Origin: Parasulfuritortus sp049322515
GTDB taxonomy: Bacteria; Pseudomonadota; Gammaproteobacteria; Burkholderiales; Thiobacillaceae
NCBI GenBank assembly: GCA_049322515.1
Contig: JBMOQW010000019.1
Span: 62,001 to 126,000, forward strand
Length of the DNA stretch: 64,000 bases
Direction: 5' to 3'
The position numbers and the translations under genes were made by a program. The notes under the pieces were generated by a model. It made no database searches, was not told the origin of the DNA, and worked only from the letters and a program-made list of their open reading frames with translations. This document shows positions 54,001 to 64,000 of the stretch, piece by piece. Numbering within the stretch: the stretch's first letter is position 1; every line of letters begins with the position of its first letter.

Positions 54001-57000
54001 ATGCTGCCCCGCTTCTTCATCGACCGACCCATCTTTGCCTGGGTCATCGCGCTGGCCATCGTCCTGGCCGGCTTTCTCACCCTGCCCAAGCTGCCGGTCT
54101 CGCAGTATCCGGAAGTGGCACCGCCGGCCCTGGCGATCACCGCCATCTACCCGGGCGCCAGCGCCCAGGTGGTCGAGGACACCGTCACCTCCTTGATCGA
54201 GCAAGAGATGAATGGCCTGGAGCAGTTGCTCTACATGGACTCCAGCTCGGATGCCAGCGGCACGCTGACCCTGAACCTGACCTTCGCCACCGGCACCGAC
54301 CTCGACATCGCCTCGGTGGAGGCGCAGAACCGCATCAAGCGGGTCGAGGCACGCCTGCCCGAGGAAGTCCGCCGGCAGGGCATCACGGTCGCCAAGGCGC
54401 GACGCAATTTCCTGATGTTCCTCACCATCTATTCACCCGACCAGAGCCGGCGCGCGGTCGACCTGGGCAGCTTCGCCGCGGCCAACGTGCTGAACAACAT
54501 CCGCCAGGTGCCCGGCGTCGGCGAGGCCATGCTGTTCGGCTCGGAATACGCCATGCGCCTCTGGCTCGACCCGCTCAAGCTGGCCAGCTTCGGCATGACC
54601 CCGGGCGAAGCCCTGGCGGCGGTGCAGGCGCAGAACGTCCAGCTCGCGACCGGCGAACTCGGTCAGGTGCCCGCTGCGAAAGGCCAGGAACTGGCCGCCA
54701 CGGTGATCACCCAGGGCCGCCTGGCAACGCCGGAGGAATTCGGTGCCATTCTGCTACGCACCGACAGCACCGGGGCTGCCGTCCGGCTCAAGGATGTCGC
54801 CCGGATCGAACTGGGCGCCCAGGACTACAGCGTCCAGGCACGCCTGAACGGCCGTCCGACCGCCGCCATCGGCATCAAGCTGGCGCCAGGCAGCAACGCC
54901 CTGGAGACCTCCAAGGCCGTGAAGGCGAGGATGGCCGAGCTGGCCGCCTATTTCCCCCAGGGCATCGACTGGGACGTGCCGTATGACACGTCCCGCTTCG
55001 TCGAGATTTCCATCTACGAAGTGGCGAAGACCTTGCTCGAGGCCTTCATCCTGGTGTTCCTGGTGATGTGGCTGTTCCTGGAAAACCTGCGCGCGGCATT
55101 GATCCCGACCATCGTGGTGCCGATCTCGCTGATCGGCACCCTGGTCGGCCTCTACCTGCTTGGCTACTCGATCAACGTACTGTCATTGTTCGCCATGGTG
55201 CTGGCCATCGGCATCGTGGTCGACGACGCCATCGTGGTGGTCGAGAACGTCGAGCGCATCATGACCCAGGAAGGCCTCGACTCACGCTCGGCCACTTCAA
55301 AAGCCATGGGCCAGATCTTCGGCGCCATCGTCGGCATCACCGTGGTGCTCTCGGCGGTGTTCATCCCGATGGCCTTCTTCAGTGGCTCGGTGGGCGCCAT
55401 CTACCGGCAGTTCGCGGTCACCCTGGTCATGACCATGCTGTTCTCGGCATTGCTGGCGATCACCTTGACCCCCGCTTTGTGCGCAACCTTCTTCAAGGGC
55501 CTCAAGAAGGAACAGATGGCCCACAAGACCGGTTTCTTCGGCTGGTTTCACCGTCTGTTCGAGCGCACCACGAATGGCTACGTCGCGGGTGCGGTCGGTG
55601 CGGTCAAGCGGCCGCTGCGCATGCTGCTGCTGTTCGCCGCGATCGGCGTGGCCACCGTATTGATGATGCTGCGCCTGCCCACCGGCTTCCTGCCCGACGA
55701 GGATCAGGGCTATCTGATCAGCATCGTGCAATTGCCCTCGGGCGCCACCCAGGAACGTACCGAAGCGGTGCTGTCAGGCATGGAGCAGTTCTATCTCAAG
55801 CAACCGGAAGTGGCCAAGGTGGTCGGCGTGCTCGGCTTCTCCTTCTTCGGCAAGGGCCAGGATGCGGCCATCGCCTTCGTGCGCCTGAAGGACTGGGATG
55901 AACGGACGACCGAGGAGAGCCATGCCCTGACCCTGGTGCAGAAGGCCAACATGATGCTGTTCTCGGTCAAGCAGGCAATGATCTTCGCCATCAATCCCCC
56001 GCCGATCCCGGAACTGGCGGCGGTGGGCGGCTTCGACTTCCGCCTTCAGGACCGCTCCGGCCTTGGCCGGGAAAAGCTGATGGAGGCACGCAACCTGGTG
56101 CTCGGCCTGGCCAGCCAGGACCCGCGTCTGGCCGGCGTCCGCCCGGAAGGCAAGGAGCCCGCCACCCAGTTGCTGCTCGACATCGACCGGATCAAGGCCA
56201 GCAGCCTCGGCATCGACCTCGGCGAATTGAACCGTACCCTGGCCGTGGCGCTCGGCTCGGCCTACGTCAACGACTTCATCCGCGACGGCCGGGTGCTGCG
56301 CGTCATCATGCAGGTCGATGCCGGGGCACGCGCTACGCCCGAAGGACTGACCAGCCTGCGGGTGCGCACCGCGCATGGCACCATGGTCCCGCTGTCGGAA
56401 ATCGCCACCCCGCGCTGGGTGGTTGGTTCGCCCAAGCTGGACCGCTACAACGGTGTCCCGGCGACCAAGATCGCCGGCTCGCCGGCACCCGGGCACAGTA
56501 CCGGCGAGGCGATGGCCGCGATGGAGGAAATCGCCACCAAGCTGCCGCCCGGCATCGGCTTCGAGTGGTCCGGTACCTCGTTCGAAGAGAAGCTGTCGGG
56601 TGCCCAGGCGCCCTTGCTGTTCGCCCTCTCGATCATCGTCGTGTTCATGTGCCTGGCCGCGCTCTATGAATCCTGGACCGTGCCGCTGGCGGTGCTCCTG
56701 GTGGTGCCGCTGGGCGTGTTCGGCGCGGTGCTTGCGGTGACCCTGCGCGATCTGCCCAATGACGTCTATTTCAAGGTTGGCCTGATCGCCATCATCGGCC
56801 TGTCGGCCAAGAACTCGATCCTGATCGTCGAGTTCGCCCGCCAGTTGGAGGCTCAAGGTCGCGCCACCCTGGACGCGGTGGTCGAGGCCTGCAAGCTGCG
56901 TTTCCGGCCTATCGTGATGACCTCGATCGCCTTCATCTTCGGCGTCTCGCCGCTGGTCATCTCGACCGGCGCCGGCGCCGCGAGCCGCCATGCCATCGGC

Positions 57001-57141
57001 ACCGGCGTGATGGGTGGCATGATCGCCGCCACGGTGCTCGCGGTGTTCATCGTGCCGGTGCTCTACCTCACCGTGCGCAAGCTGTTCCCGGGACCCATCG
57101 TCTATCACGGCGTCGCCGACCATGGAGACACCCATGCCTAA
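54001..57141 (+). CDS. RND efflux transporter, inner-membrane pump (AcrB/MexB type)
   Basis: This encodes 1046 residues of the HAE-1 family: MLPRFFIDRPIFAWVIALAI start, twelve membrane segments, proton-relay aspartates in VLAIGIVVDDAIVVVENVER, and large periplasmic loops. It begins 3 bp after the adaptor gene. It exports hydrophobic drugs, bile-like compounds or solvents by proton antiport; substrates unknown. Confidence 0.96.
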   Translation: MLPRFFIDRPIFAWVIALAIVLAGFLTLPKLPVSQYPEVAPPALAITAIYPGASAQVVEDTVTSLIEQEMNGLEQLLYMDSSSDASGTLTLNLTFATGTDLDIASVEAQNRIKRVEARLPEEVRRQGITVAKARRNFLMFLTIYSPDQSRRAVDLGSFAAANVLNNIRQVPGVGEAMLFGSEYAMRLWLDPLKLASFGMTPGEALAAVQAQNVQLATGELGQVPAAKGQELAATVITQGRLATPEEFGAILLRTDSTGAAVRLKDVARIELGAQDYSVQARLNGRPTAAIGIKLAPGSNALETSKAVKARMAELAAYFPQGIDWDVPYDTSRFVEISIYEVAKTLLEAFILVFLVMWLFLENLRAALIPTIVVPISLIGTLVGLYLLGYSINVLSLFAMVLAIGIVVDDAIVVVENVERIMTQEGLDSRSATSKAMGQIFGAIVGITVVLSAVFIPMAFFSGSVGAIYRQFAVTLVMTMLFSALLAITLTPALCATFFKGLKKEQMAHKTGFFGWFHRLFERTTNGYVAGAVGAVKRPLRMLLLFAAIGVATVLMMLRLPTGFLPDEDQGYLISIVQLPSGATQERTEAVLSGMEQFYLKQPEVAKVVGVLGFSFFGKGQDAAIAFVRLKDWDERTTEESHALTLVQKANMMLFSVKQAMIFAINPPPIPELAAVGGFDFRLQDRSGLGREKLMEARNLVLGLASQDPRLAGVRPEGKEPATQLLLDIDRIKASSLGIDLGELNRTLAVALGSAYVNDFIRDGRVLRVIMQVDAGARATPEGLTSLRVRTAHGTMVPLSEIATPRWVVGSPKLDRYNGVPATKIAGSPAPGHSTGEAMAAMEEIATKLPPGIGFEWSGTSFEEKLSGAQAPLLFALSIIVVFMCLAALYESWTVPLAVLLVVPLGVFGAVLAVTLRDLPNDVYFKVGLIAIIGLSAKNSILIVEFARQLEAQGRATLDAVVEACKLRFRPIVMTSIAFIFGVSPLVISTGAGAASRHAIGTGVMGGMIAATVLAVFIVPVLYLTVRKLFPGPIVYHGVADHGDTHA

Positions 57142-58540
57142 GCCGATCCTGCTCATCGCCCTGCTCGCCCTGTCCGGTTGTGTCACCCTGCCGGAACTGA
57201 AATGGCCCACCTTCGACACCCCGACGCCCACGGTCCGATCGGTGGCCGAGCCGACACCCGTCGCCGTGCGCCTGCCGGCCGACTGGTGGCGCGCCTACGG
57301 CGACCCGGCCCTGGACGCACTCATGACCGAAGCGCTGGCGCACAACGCCGACCTGCGCCTGGCCGCGGCCCGGGTCGACGAGGCCCGCGCCCAATGGGCG
57401 CTGGCCGAGGGCGCCCGCCGGCCCTACGTCGAAGCCAGCCTGGGCGCCAGCCGGACCCGGTCCACGGAGCTGGGCAAGATTCCCGCGCCCACCCCGATCG
57501 GCAACAGCTTTCAAGCCGGCGTCCAAGCCGCCTACGAACTCGATTGGTGGGGCCGTTACCGGCAGGCCAGCGCGGCCGCGCGCGCCGACCTGCTGGCCAG
57601 CCAGCTCGGTCAGGACGTGGTCCTGAACGGCCTGGCAGTGACCGTGGCGACGACCTGGTTCACCCTGCGCAGCCTGGACGCACAACTCAATCTGGCCGAC
57701 CAGACCCTGGCCAACCGGCGCGAGTGGCTGGCGCTGCAACGCCTGCGCCAGCAGGTCGGCGAGGCATCCGACTACGAACTCAGCCTGGCCGAAGCCGAAC
57801 TGGCCTCGGTCGAAGCCGCGCGCGCCGGCCTGGTGCGCAGCCTGGCCTTGAACGAGCACGCCCTGGCCGCGCTCACCGGGCGCACGCCCCGGCAACAGGC
57901 CGAGGAACGCCCGGCCCGGGGCAATGCCATGCCCGGGGTTCCCGAGGTGCCTGCCGGCCTGCCTTCCGACCTGCTCGCCCGGCGCCCGGACATCCGCCAG
58001 GCCGAGGCCCGCCTGACCGCCGCCGATGCCCGCATCGCGGAAGCCAAGGCCGCGATCTATCCGAACCTGACCCTGACCGCCAACCTGGGCAGCGAGAGCA
58101 AGTCCCTGTCCGACCTGTTCTCGGGACCGGCCACGGTGTGGGGCCTGGCCGCCAACCTGGCCCAGACCCTGTATAACGCCGGGCGCACCGAGGCGGCCAT
58201 GGACGCCGCCGTGGCGCGCCGCACCCAGGCATTGATCGAGTACGAACAGACGGTGCGCAACGCGTTCCGGGAAACCCTGGATGCCCTGGTCGCGGTGCGC
58301 CAGGCCCGGGCGCAGGCCGAGGCCAGCCAGCGCCGGGTCGAGGCCCAGCGCCGCGCCGCCGAACTGGCCGACCTGCGCCATCGCAACGGCGCCGCCAGCC
58401 ACATCGAAGTCCTCGATGCCCAGCGTGACCTGTATGGCGCCGAACAGGACCGGCTCAACGCCGAACTGGCGCGCCTGACCGCCAGCGCCGACCTGTTCAA
58501 GGCCCTGGGCGGAGGCTGGCAGCCGGACGCGACGCCCTGA
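57134..58540 (+). CDS. NodT-family outer-membrane factor lipoprotein (OprM type)
   Basis: This encodes 468 residues from ATG 57134, with GGAG 6 nt upstream; an ATG 12 nt earlier is possible. A lipobox (LLALSGC) is followed by the TolC-like repeat with VARTTWFTLRSLDAQLNLADQTL and DLLARRPDIRQAEARLTAADARI. It forms the exit channel of the tripartite pump. It overlaps the pump gene by 8 nt and, at its 3' end, tesA on the other strand by 44 nt. Confidence 0.94.
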   Translation: MPKPILLIALLALSGCVTLPELKWPTFDTPTPTVRSVAEPTPVAVRLPADWWRAYGDPALDALMTEALAHNADLRLAAARVDEARAQWALAEGARRPYVEASLGASRTRSTELGKIPAPTPIGNSFQAGVQAAYELDWWGRYRQASAAARADLLASQLGQDVVLNGLAVTVATTWFTLRSLDAQLNLADQTLANRREWLALQRLRQQVGEASDYELSLAEAELASVEAARAGLVRSLALNEHALAALTGRTPRQQAEERPARGNAMPGVPEVPAGLPSDLLARRPDIRQAEARLTAADARIAEAKAAIYPNLTLTANLGSESKSLSDLFSGPATVWGLAANLAQTLYNAGRTEAAMDAAVARRTQALIEYEQTVRNAFRETLDALVAVRQARAQAEASQRRVEAQRRAAELADLRHRNGAASHIEVLDAQRDLYGAEQDRLNAELARLTASADLFKALGGGWQPDATP

Positions 58541-59148
58541 TCGGCGCAGCCTGGCGGGCCAGCAGGGGTGCCAGGCCGCGCCACACCGTGTCGAGCAGGC
58601 GGGGCTGGGCCTCGGCGGTGGGGTGCAGGCCATCGGCCTGGAACCAGCTCGGATCGGTGGCGATACCGTCGAGCAGGAAGGGAACCAACGGTACGTCTTC
58701 CTGCTGCGCCAGCCGCACGAACACGTCCTGGAACTCGCGCGTGTAAGCGCTGCCATAATTCGGCGGCAAGCGCATGCCAACCAGCAGCACCCGGGCACCG
58801 CGACCCTTGGCCAGGCGGACCATGGCACGCAGGTTATCGGCCATGCGCGCCGTGGGCAGCCCGCGCAAGCCATCGTTGGCGCCCAGGGCCAGGATCACCA
58901 GGTCGGGGGCCAGCCGGTCGAGCAGCGCCGGCAACCGGGCCAGGCCGCCGGCGCTGGTTTCCCCGGAGACGCTGGCGTTGGCCACCCGCCAGGGCGGCCG
59001 CTGCTCGCCCAGGCGGCGTTCCAGCAGGCTGGGCCAGCCGGCGTTCCGGGGCATGCCGTAGGCGGCGGACAGGCTGTCGCCGTAGACCAGGACCCGCGGG
59101 GCCGACCATGCGGCCGGAACCCCGCAACAGAAGAACAGGAAGAGCACG

Positions 59149-59156
<8 letters not shown>
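58497..59156 (-). CDS. tesA: Multifunctional SGNH acyl-CoA thioesterase/lysophospholipase (TesA)
   Basis: This encodes 219 residues from the ATG at 59154-59156 with signal peptide LFLFFCCGVPAAWS. Block I GDSLSAAYG contains the nucleophile Ser28, block III is LGANDG, and block V DGLHPTAEAQP supplies Asp/His. It is periplasmic. Its start lies inside the first codons of the divergent ABC gene, as in E. coli tesA-ybbA. Confidence 0.93.
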
Positions 59157-59804
<648 letters not shown>

Positions 59805-59808
<4 letters not shown>

Positions 59809-62294
59809 GTGACCTCCACCTTGCCCTGCGCCTGCTGGCCCGCGAATGGCGGGCCGGGGAACTGCGCCTGCTCCTGGCCGTGATCGCCCTGGCCGTGGCC
59901 AGCCTGACCGCCGTGGCGATGTTCGCCGACCGGGTCCGGGTCTCGCTCGGCCAGGAGGCCAATGTGCTTCTGGGCGCCGATCTGGTGATCGCCGGCGACC
60001 GGCCGATCGACCCCGCCCTGGAACCGGCGGCGCACGCCGCCGGTCTGGCCACGGCGCGCACCACCACCTTCCTGAGCATGGTGCGCGCCGGCACGCGAAC
60101 CAGCCTGGCCGGCATCAAGGGCGTCGGCCCCGGTTATCCCCTGCGCGGGCAGTTGCGCATTGCCGATGCGCCCTTCGCGCCCGACCGGCCCGCGCCGGGC
60201 ATCCCTGCGCCTGGCGAGGCCTGGGTCGATCCCCGCCTGGCCGGCGAACTGGGGATTGGCGTGGGCGACCCGGTCAACCTCGGCGAACGCAGCCTGCGGG
60301 TTGCCGCCATCCTCGCCCACGAGGGCGAGCGGGGCGGCAATTTCCTGGCCATGGCGCCCCGGCTGATGCTGCATGAAACCGACCTGGCCACCAGCGGCCT
60401 GATCCAGGAAGGCAGCCGGATCGCCTGGCGGCTGCTCCTGGCCGGCCCCCCCGAGGCCCTGGCCGGCTTCCGCAAGGCCCACGAAGCCGGCCTGCCGCGC
60501 GGCCAGAAATTCGAGGCGGTGCGTGACGCCCGGCCGGAACTGCGCAATGCCGTGGACCGGGCGGAGCGCTTCCTCGGCCTGTCCGCCCTGCTCTCCGTGG
60601 CACTCGCGGCGGTCGCCGCGCACCTCCTGCTACGCCGCTATGTGGCCCGGCGCCATGACCAGGATGCCCTGCTGCGCTGCTTCGGGGCCACTTCGCGCCG
60701 CCTGCGCCGCATTTACCTGATCCAGTTCACCGGGCTCGGCCTGGTGGCTGGCGGCCTCGGCAGCCTGCTCGGCCTGTCGGCGCAGGGGCTGATCGCGAAC
60801 CTGCTCGGCGACACTTTGCGCCTGACCCTGGCGCCCCCCTCCTGGCGGCCGTTCGCGCTCGGCCTGATGGCCGGACTGGTCCTGATCCTGGCCTTCAGCC
60901 TGCCCGCCCTGCGCCGCCTGGCGACGGTGCCGGCCCTGCGCGTGCTGCGCCGCGACCTCGGCCCGCCGCCGGCCCACAGCCTGCTCGTCCAGGGCCTCGG
61001 CCTGGCCCTGATCGCCGGACTCGCGCTGTGGTTCGCGGGCGACCTCAAGCTGGGCCTCACCGCCCTGGCCGGATTGGCCGGCGCCGGCTTGCTCTCCGGC
61101 CTGGCGGCCCGCGCCGCCCTGGCCCCGCTCGGCCGCCTGGCCACCCGGCTGCCGACCGCGCCCAGGCTCGGCCTGCTCGCGCTCCACCGACGGGGCTGGG
61201 AATCCACGGCCCAGGTCGTCGCACTCAGTCTCGGCCTGCTCGCCTTGCTCCTGCTCACCCTGGTGCGTGACGACCTGCTGGCCGCCTGGAAAGATAGCTT
61301 GCCGGCCGAAGCGCCGAACCGGTTCCTGATCAACATCCAGACTGACCAGGTGACGCCGCTGCACGACTTCCTGGCCGCGCGCGGCGTGGCCGACGTCGCG
61401 CTCTACCCGATGGTGCGCGGTCGCCTGGTGGCGATCGGCGAGCGGCCGGTCGATCCCGCCGCCTATCAAGATGACCGGGCCCGCCGCCTGGCCGACCGTG
61501 AATTCAACCTGTCCGAGCTGGCCGACCTGCCGCCCGACAACCATCTGCGCGCCGGCCGCTGGTGGCGTCCCGGCCAGACCGGCGGCCTCTCGGTCGAACA
61601 GGGTATTGCCGAATCCCTGGGCATCCGGCTCGGCGACACCCTCACCTATGACATCGGCGGCCTGCCCTTCACGGGCACCGTGACCAGCCTGCGCGAGGTC
61701 GACTGGGACAGCTTCCGGGTCAATTTCTTCGTGGTCGCCCAGCCGGGGGCCCTGGCCGGCCTGCCGGCCAGCCACATCACCAGCTTCCACCTGCCCCCGG
61801 CACGGGGCGCCGTGCTCAGCGAACTGGTGGCTCAGTTTCCGAATGTCACCGTGATCGACGTCGACAGCGTGCTCAATGAGATGCGCGCGGTGATGGACCG
61901 GGTCAGCCAGGCGGTGCAGGTGTTCTTCCTGTTCACCCTGGCGGTCGGCATCGGCGTGCTGGTCGCGGCCTTGTATGCCCGACGCGACGAGCGGGCCCGC
62001 GAGATCGGCCTCTGGCGCACCCTGGGCGCTTCCCGGGCCCTGGCCCGGCGTGCCCTGGCAAGCGAATTCGCGGCCCTCGGCCTGCTCAGCGGTGGCCTGG
62101 CGGCGGCAGCGGCCAGCGCAGTCGCCTGGCTGCTGGCGGTGCAGGTGTTCGACCTGCCGCACCGCCCCGACCCGGGGTTGTGGCTGGCCGGCCTGGGCGG
62201 TGGCCTGGCGCTGGTCCTGCTGGTCGGTCTGGCGTCGACGCGCGGCCTGGTCGACGCCCCGCCGGCACGCGCCCTGCGGGCCAGCGAGGCGTGA
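59805..62294 (+). CDS. FtsX/MacB-type ABC permease (YbbP-like)
   Basis: This encodes 829 residues, about ten membrane segments in two FtsX sets, with two large periplasmic regions (roughly 50-250 and 500-690). N-terminal LALRLLAREWRAGELRLLLAVIALAVAS is typical of YbbP. It overlaps the ATPase by 4 nt, and the pair likely moves or extracts an envelope component. The precise role is unknown. Confidence 0.9.
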
Positions 62295-62297
62295 ATC

Positions 62298-62954
62298 TCA
62301 GCGCAGGCTGAGCAGAGTCCAGCCGCGCGCCTCGGCCTGGGCGCGCAGCGTCGGGTCCGGATCCACCGCGACCGGATGCCGGACCCGCTCGAGCAGGGGC
62401 AGGTCGTTCAGGGAATCGCTATAAAACCAGCTGTCCTCGACGTCGGCCCAGGTCTGGCCGCGCTCCGCCAGCCATTGGTCGAGCCGGTGCACCTTGCCGT
62501 CCCGGAACGAAGGCAGCCCGGACACCTTGCCGGTGAAGGCGCCGTCGACTTGTTCCGGCTCGGTGGCGATCAGGTGCTCGACGCCGAGATGGCTGGCGAT
62601 CGGCCGGGTCACGAAGCTGTTGGTCGCGGTGATGATGACCCGGACATCGTCGCGGTGTCGTTCGAGCAGCGCCGGCGTGCCAGGCGCCACCATGGCCAGG
62701 ATGCGGCTGCGCATGAACTCGGCGTGCCAGGCGTCGAGTTGGGCGCGGTCGTGGCGGGCCAGCGGCTTGAGCTGGAAGTCAAGGAATTCGTGGATGTCCA
62801 GGGTACCGGCCTTGTACTGGTCGTAGAACTGCTGGTTGCGCGCCTCGTAGACTTCGCGGTCGAGCACACCCTGGGCGATCAGGAACTGGGCCCACTCGAA
62901 GTCGGAGTCACCGGCCAGCAGGGTGTTGTCGAGATCGAACAGGGCGAGTCGCAT
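62298..62954 (-). CDS. HAD-IB family phosphatase (SerB-like)
   Basis: This encodes 218 residues. Motif I LALFDLDNTLLAGDSDFEW has the catalytic Asp7/Asp9, motif II ITATNSFVT, and motif III/IV YSDSLNDLPLLERV. Similar proteins in proteobacteria act on phosphoserine, histidinol phosphate or unknown phosphomonoesters. It is convergent with the ABC permease (3 bp between stops). Confidence 0.88.
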   Translation of the reverse strand: MRLALFDLDNTLLAGDSDFEWAQFLIAQGVLDREVYEARNQQFYDQYKAGTLDIHEFLDFQLKPLARHDRAQLDAWHAEFMRSRILAMVAPGTPALLERHRDDVRVIITATNSFVTRPIASHLGVEHLIATEPEQVDGAFTGKVSGLPSFRDGKVHRLDQWLAERGQTWADVEDSWFYSDSLNDLPLLERVRHPVAVDPDPTLRAQAEARGWTLLSLR

Positions 62955-63010
62955 TTCGTGCCTTCCCGGCGCTTCATTACAATGGCGCGAAGTATATCCG
63001 AGGCAATGAC

Positions 63011-63673
63011 ATGAACCTGGTGTCCTCCCACATCCCCGCCGAGTGGACCGTGGCGCTCTGGCTGGCCCTGGCGGCCCTCTTCGTGCTGATGTGGCGGCGC
63101 GCGAACTGGACCATGCTCAAATCGTCGGCGAACCTGAACATTTTTCTGGGCGCCAGCGTGGCGCTGCTGGGACTGTGGTTGATCAAGGCCGGCGTGCGGC
63201 CCGGGCTCAACCTGCATCTGCTCGGCGCCACCGCGCTGACCCTGATGTTCCGGCCTTGGTTCGCGCTGCTTGCCCTGGCCCTGGTGATCGCCGGCCTCAC
63301 CCTGCACAGTGGCGAGTTCAACGCCTACCCGGCCAACGTGCTCCTGATGGCGGTCCTGCCGGTTTCGGTCAGCTGGGCGATCTACCGCTGGGTGGACCGC
63401 CGGCTACCCAACCACATGTTCATCTACATCTTCCTGTGCTGTTTCTTCGGCGCCGGCCTGTCCATGACCGCGGTAGGGGCCGGTTCCTCGCTGTTCGCCG
63501 CCACCCTGGGCGCGTACAAGTGGGACTACCTGCTGGAAAACTACATCCCCTTCTATTTTCTGATGGCCTGGGCGGAATCCTTTGCCACCGGCATGATCAT
63601 GACCCTGCTGGTGGTGTACAAACCGGAATGGGTCGCCACCTTCGATGACAGCCGCTACTTGCTGTCGAAGTAA
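63011..63673 (+). CDS. Energy-coupling factor-type permease (CbiM-like)
   Basis: This encodes 220 residues, about six to seven membrane segments, with the family ending FLMAWAESFATGMIMTLLVVYKPEWVATFDD. The family includes CbiM, which takes up cobalt or nickel with a CbiO-type ATPase, none of which is encoded here. It lies divergent from the HAD phosphatase. Substrate not decidable. Confidence 0.82.
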   Translation: MNLVSSHIPAEWTVALWLALAALFVLMWRRANWTMLKSSANLNIFLGASVALLGLWLIKAGVRPGLNLHLLGATALTLMFRPWFALLALALVIAGLTLHSGEFNAYPANVLLMAVLPVSVSWAIYRWVDRRLPNHMFIYIFLCCFFGAGLSMTAVGAGSSLFAATLGAYKWDYLLENYIPFYFLMAWAESFATGMIMTLLVVYKPEWVATFDDSRYLLSK

Positions 63674-63709
63674 ATAGGCCGCACGTACCTTTGCCGGATT
63701 GAGTTCTGT

Positions 63710-63736
63710 TAAAGTTTCCACTATCTATACCGTTAA
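63710..63736 (+). promoter_or_regulatory. Sigma-28 (FliA)-type promoter upstream of cheV-like gene
   Basis: TAAAGTTT (63710-63717) is an exact match to the sigma-28 -35 box; 11 bp later ACCGTTAA matches GCCGATAA at 6 of 8 positions. The next gene is a chemotaxis coupling protein, a common sigma-28 target. Spacing and position agree. Confidence 0.75.
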
Positions 63737-63751
63737 GGGGGCGGAACATGG

Positions 63752-63782
63752 CTGTCCGGGCGTGCCCGCCCTGACCGGACAG
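63752..63782 (+). repeat. Hairpin in leader of cheV-like gene
   Basis: Arms CTGTCCGG and CCGGACAG (8 bp) enclose a 15-nt GC-rich loop. It lies in the probable 5' untranslated region, 59 bp before the ATG. No T-run follows, so it is not a simple terminator. Confidence 0.5.
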
Positions 63783-63841
63783 CCAACGCCTGGCCCCAAT
63801 CGAACACCAACCAAGCCGCTGAATGGGTGAAGGAAGACAAC

Positions 63842-64000
63842 ATGTCGGATCTGCTGCGCCGCATTGACGCCCGCACGAAACTGGCCGGCGCGAACAAGCT
63901 GGAGATTCTCCTGTTCACGCTCGGCACCGATTTGAACACCGGCCGCAAGGAAACCTTCGGCATCAACGTGTTCAAGGTGCGCGAGGTGATGCGCATCCCC
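63842..64000 (+). CDS. cheV: CheV-like chemotaxis coupling protein (partial)
   Basis: 53 residues are visible before the window ends. MSDLLRRIDARTKLAGANKLEILLF then INVFKVREVMRIP match the CheV/CheW coupling domain start, and the IDARTKLAG opening is characteristic of CheV. A receiver domain would follow outside the window. It links chemoreceptors to CheA. A sigma-28-like promoter lies upstream. Confidence 0.8.
   Translation, partial: MSDLLRRIDARTKLAGANKLEILLFTLGTDLNTGRKETFGINVFKVREVMRIP

Overview
The window is high-GC chromosomal DNA of a Gram-negative proteobacterium, most likely a betaproteobacterium. Supporting signs are a complete Tol-Pal envelope operon, a NodT-type RND efflux system, a PEP-CTERM exported protein, the rimP-nusA-infB-rbfA-truB-rpsO-pnp order and preQ0 genes tied to tol-pal. 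A CbbY-type phosphatase, a YeeE/YedE sulfur transporter and PEP-CTERM together would fit a sulfur-oxidising autotroph related to Thiobacillus. That placement is inference; no 16S gene is present.

Region 1 (1 to about 14 kb) is accessory and almost entirely on the minus strand. It holds an McrBC restriction system whose mcrB and mcrC are separated by two small genes (DUF4160, DUF2442), preceded by three uncharacterised genes. Next come three toxin-antitoxin loci: DUF1778/GNAT, an orphan Phd antitoxin with a frameshifted vapC remnant, and an intact Phd/VapC pair. A compact run follows of an ADP-ribosylglycohydrolase, a lipoprotein, a truncated FtsZ-like protein with a Cys-rich N-terminus, and a 1119-residue RecB-like nuclease/helicase. 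This run is the best candidate for an undescribed system.

Region 2 (14 to 24 kb) has a four-gene TelA module (XpaC-like, VWA fused to a solute-binding fold, TelA, and a second binding-protein-like membrane protein). It also has an exported ExeM/NucH-type nuclease with RTX repeats, a PEP-CTERM protein, a CbbY-like phosphatase and a conserved hypothetical.

Region 3 (24 to 33 kb) is the core translation/RNA operon read leftward: tRNA-Gly, tRNA-Cys, tRNA-Leu, rimP, nusA, infB, rbfA, truB, rpsO, pnp. Terminators and promoters are visible between several of these.

Region 4 (33 to 40 kb) carries metabolic and envelope genes (class II aldolase, DUF302, YidB, a B12-type radical SAM protein, tRNA-Lys, a thioredoxin-fold protein, a YeeE/YedE transporter).

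Region 5 (39.5 to 52 kb) is a long leftward series: yebC, ruvC, a MenA/UbiA-family prenyltransferase, ruvA, a chemoreceptor, ruvB, ybgC, tolQ, tolR, tolA, tolB, pal, cpoB, queE, queC. Many neighbours overlap by 4 to 14 nt, suggesting coupled translation.

Region 6 (52 to 64 kb) holds a TetR regulator divergent from an RND efflux operon, with a perfect 10+6+10 palindrome between them. It is followed by tesA divergent from an ABC exporter pair, a HAD-IB phosphatase, a CbiM-type permease and the start of a CheV-like gene behind a sigma-28-like promoter.
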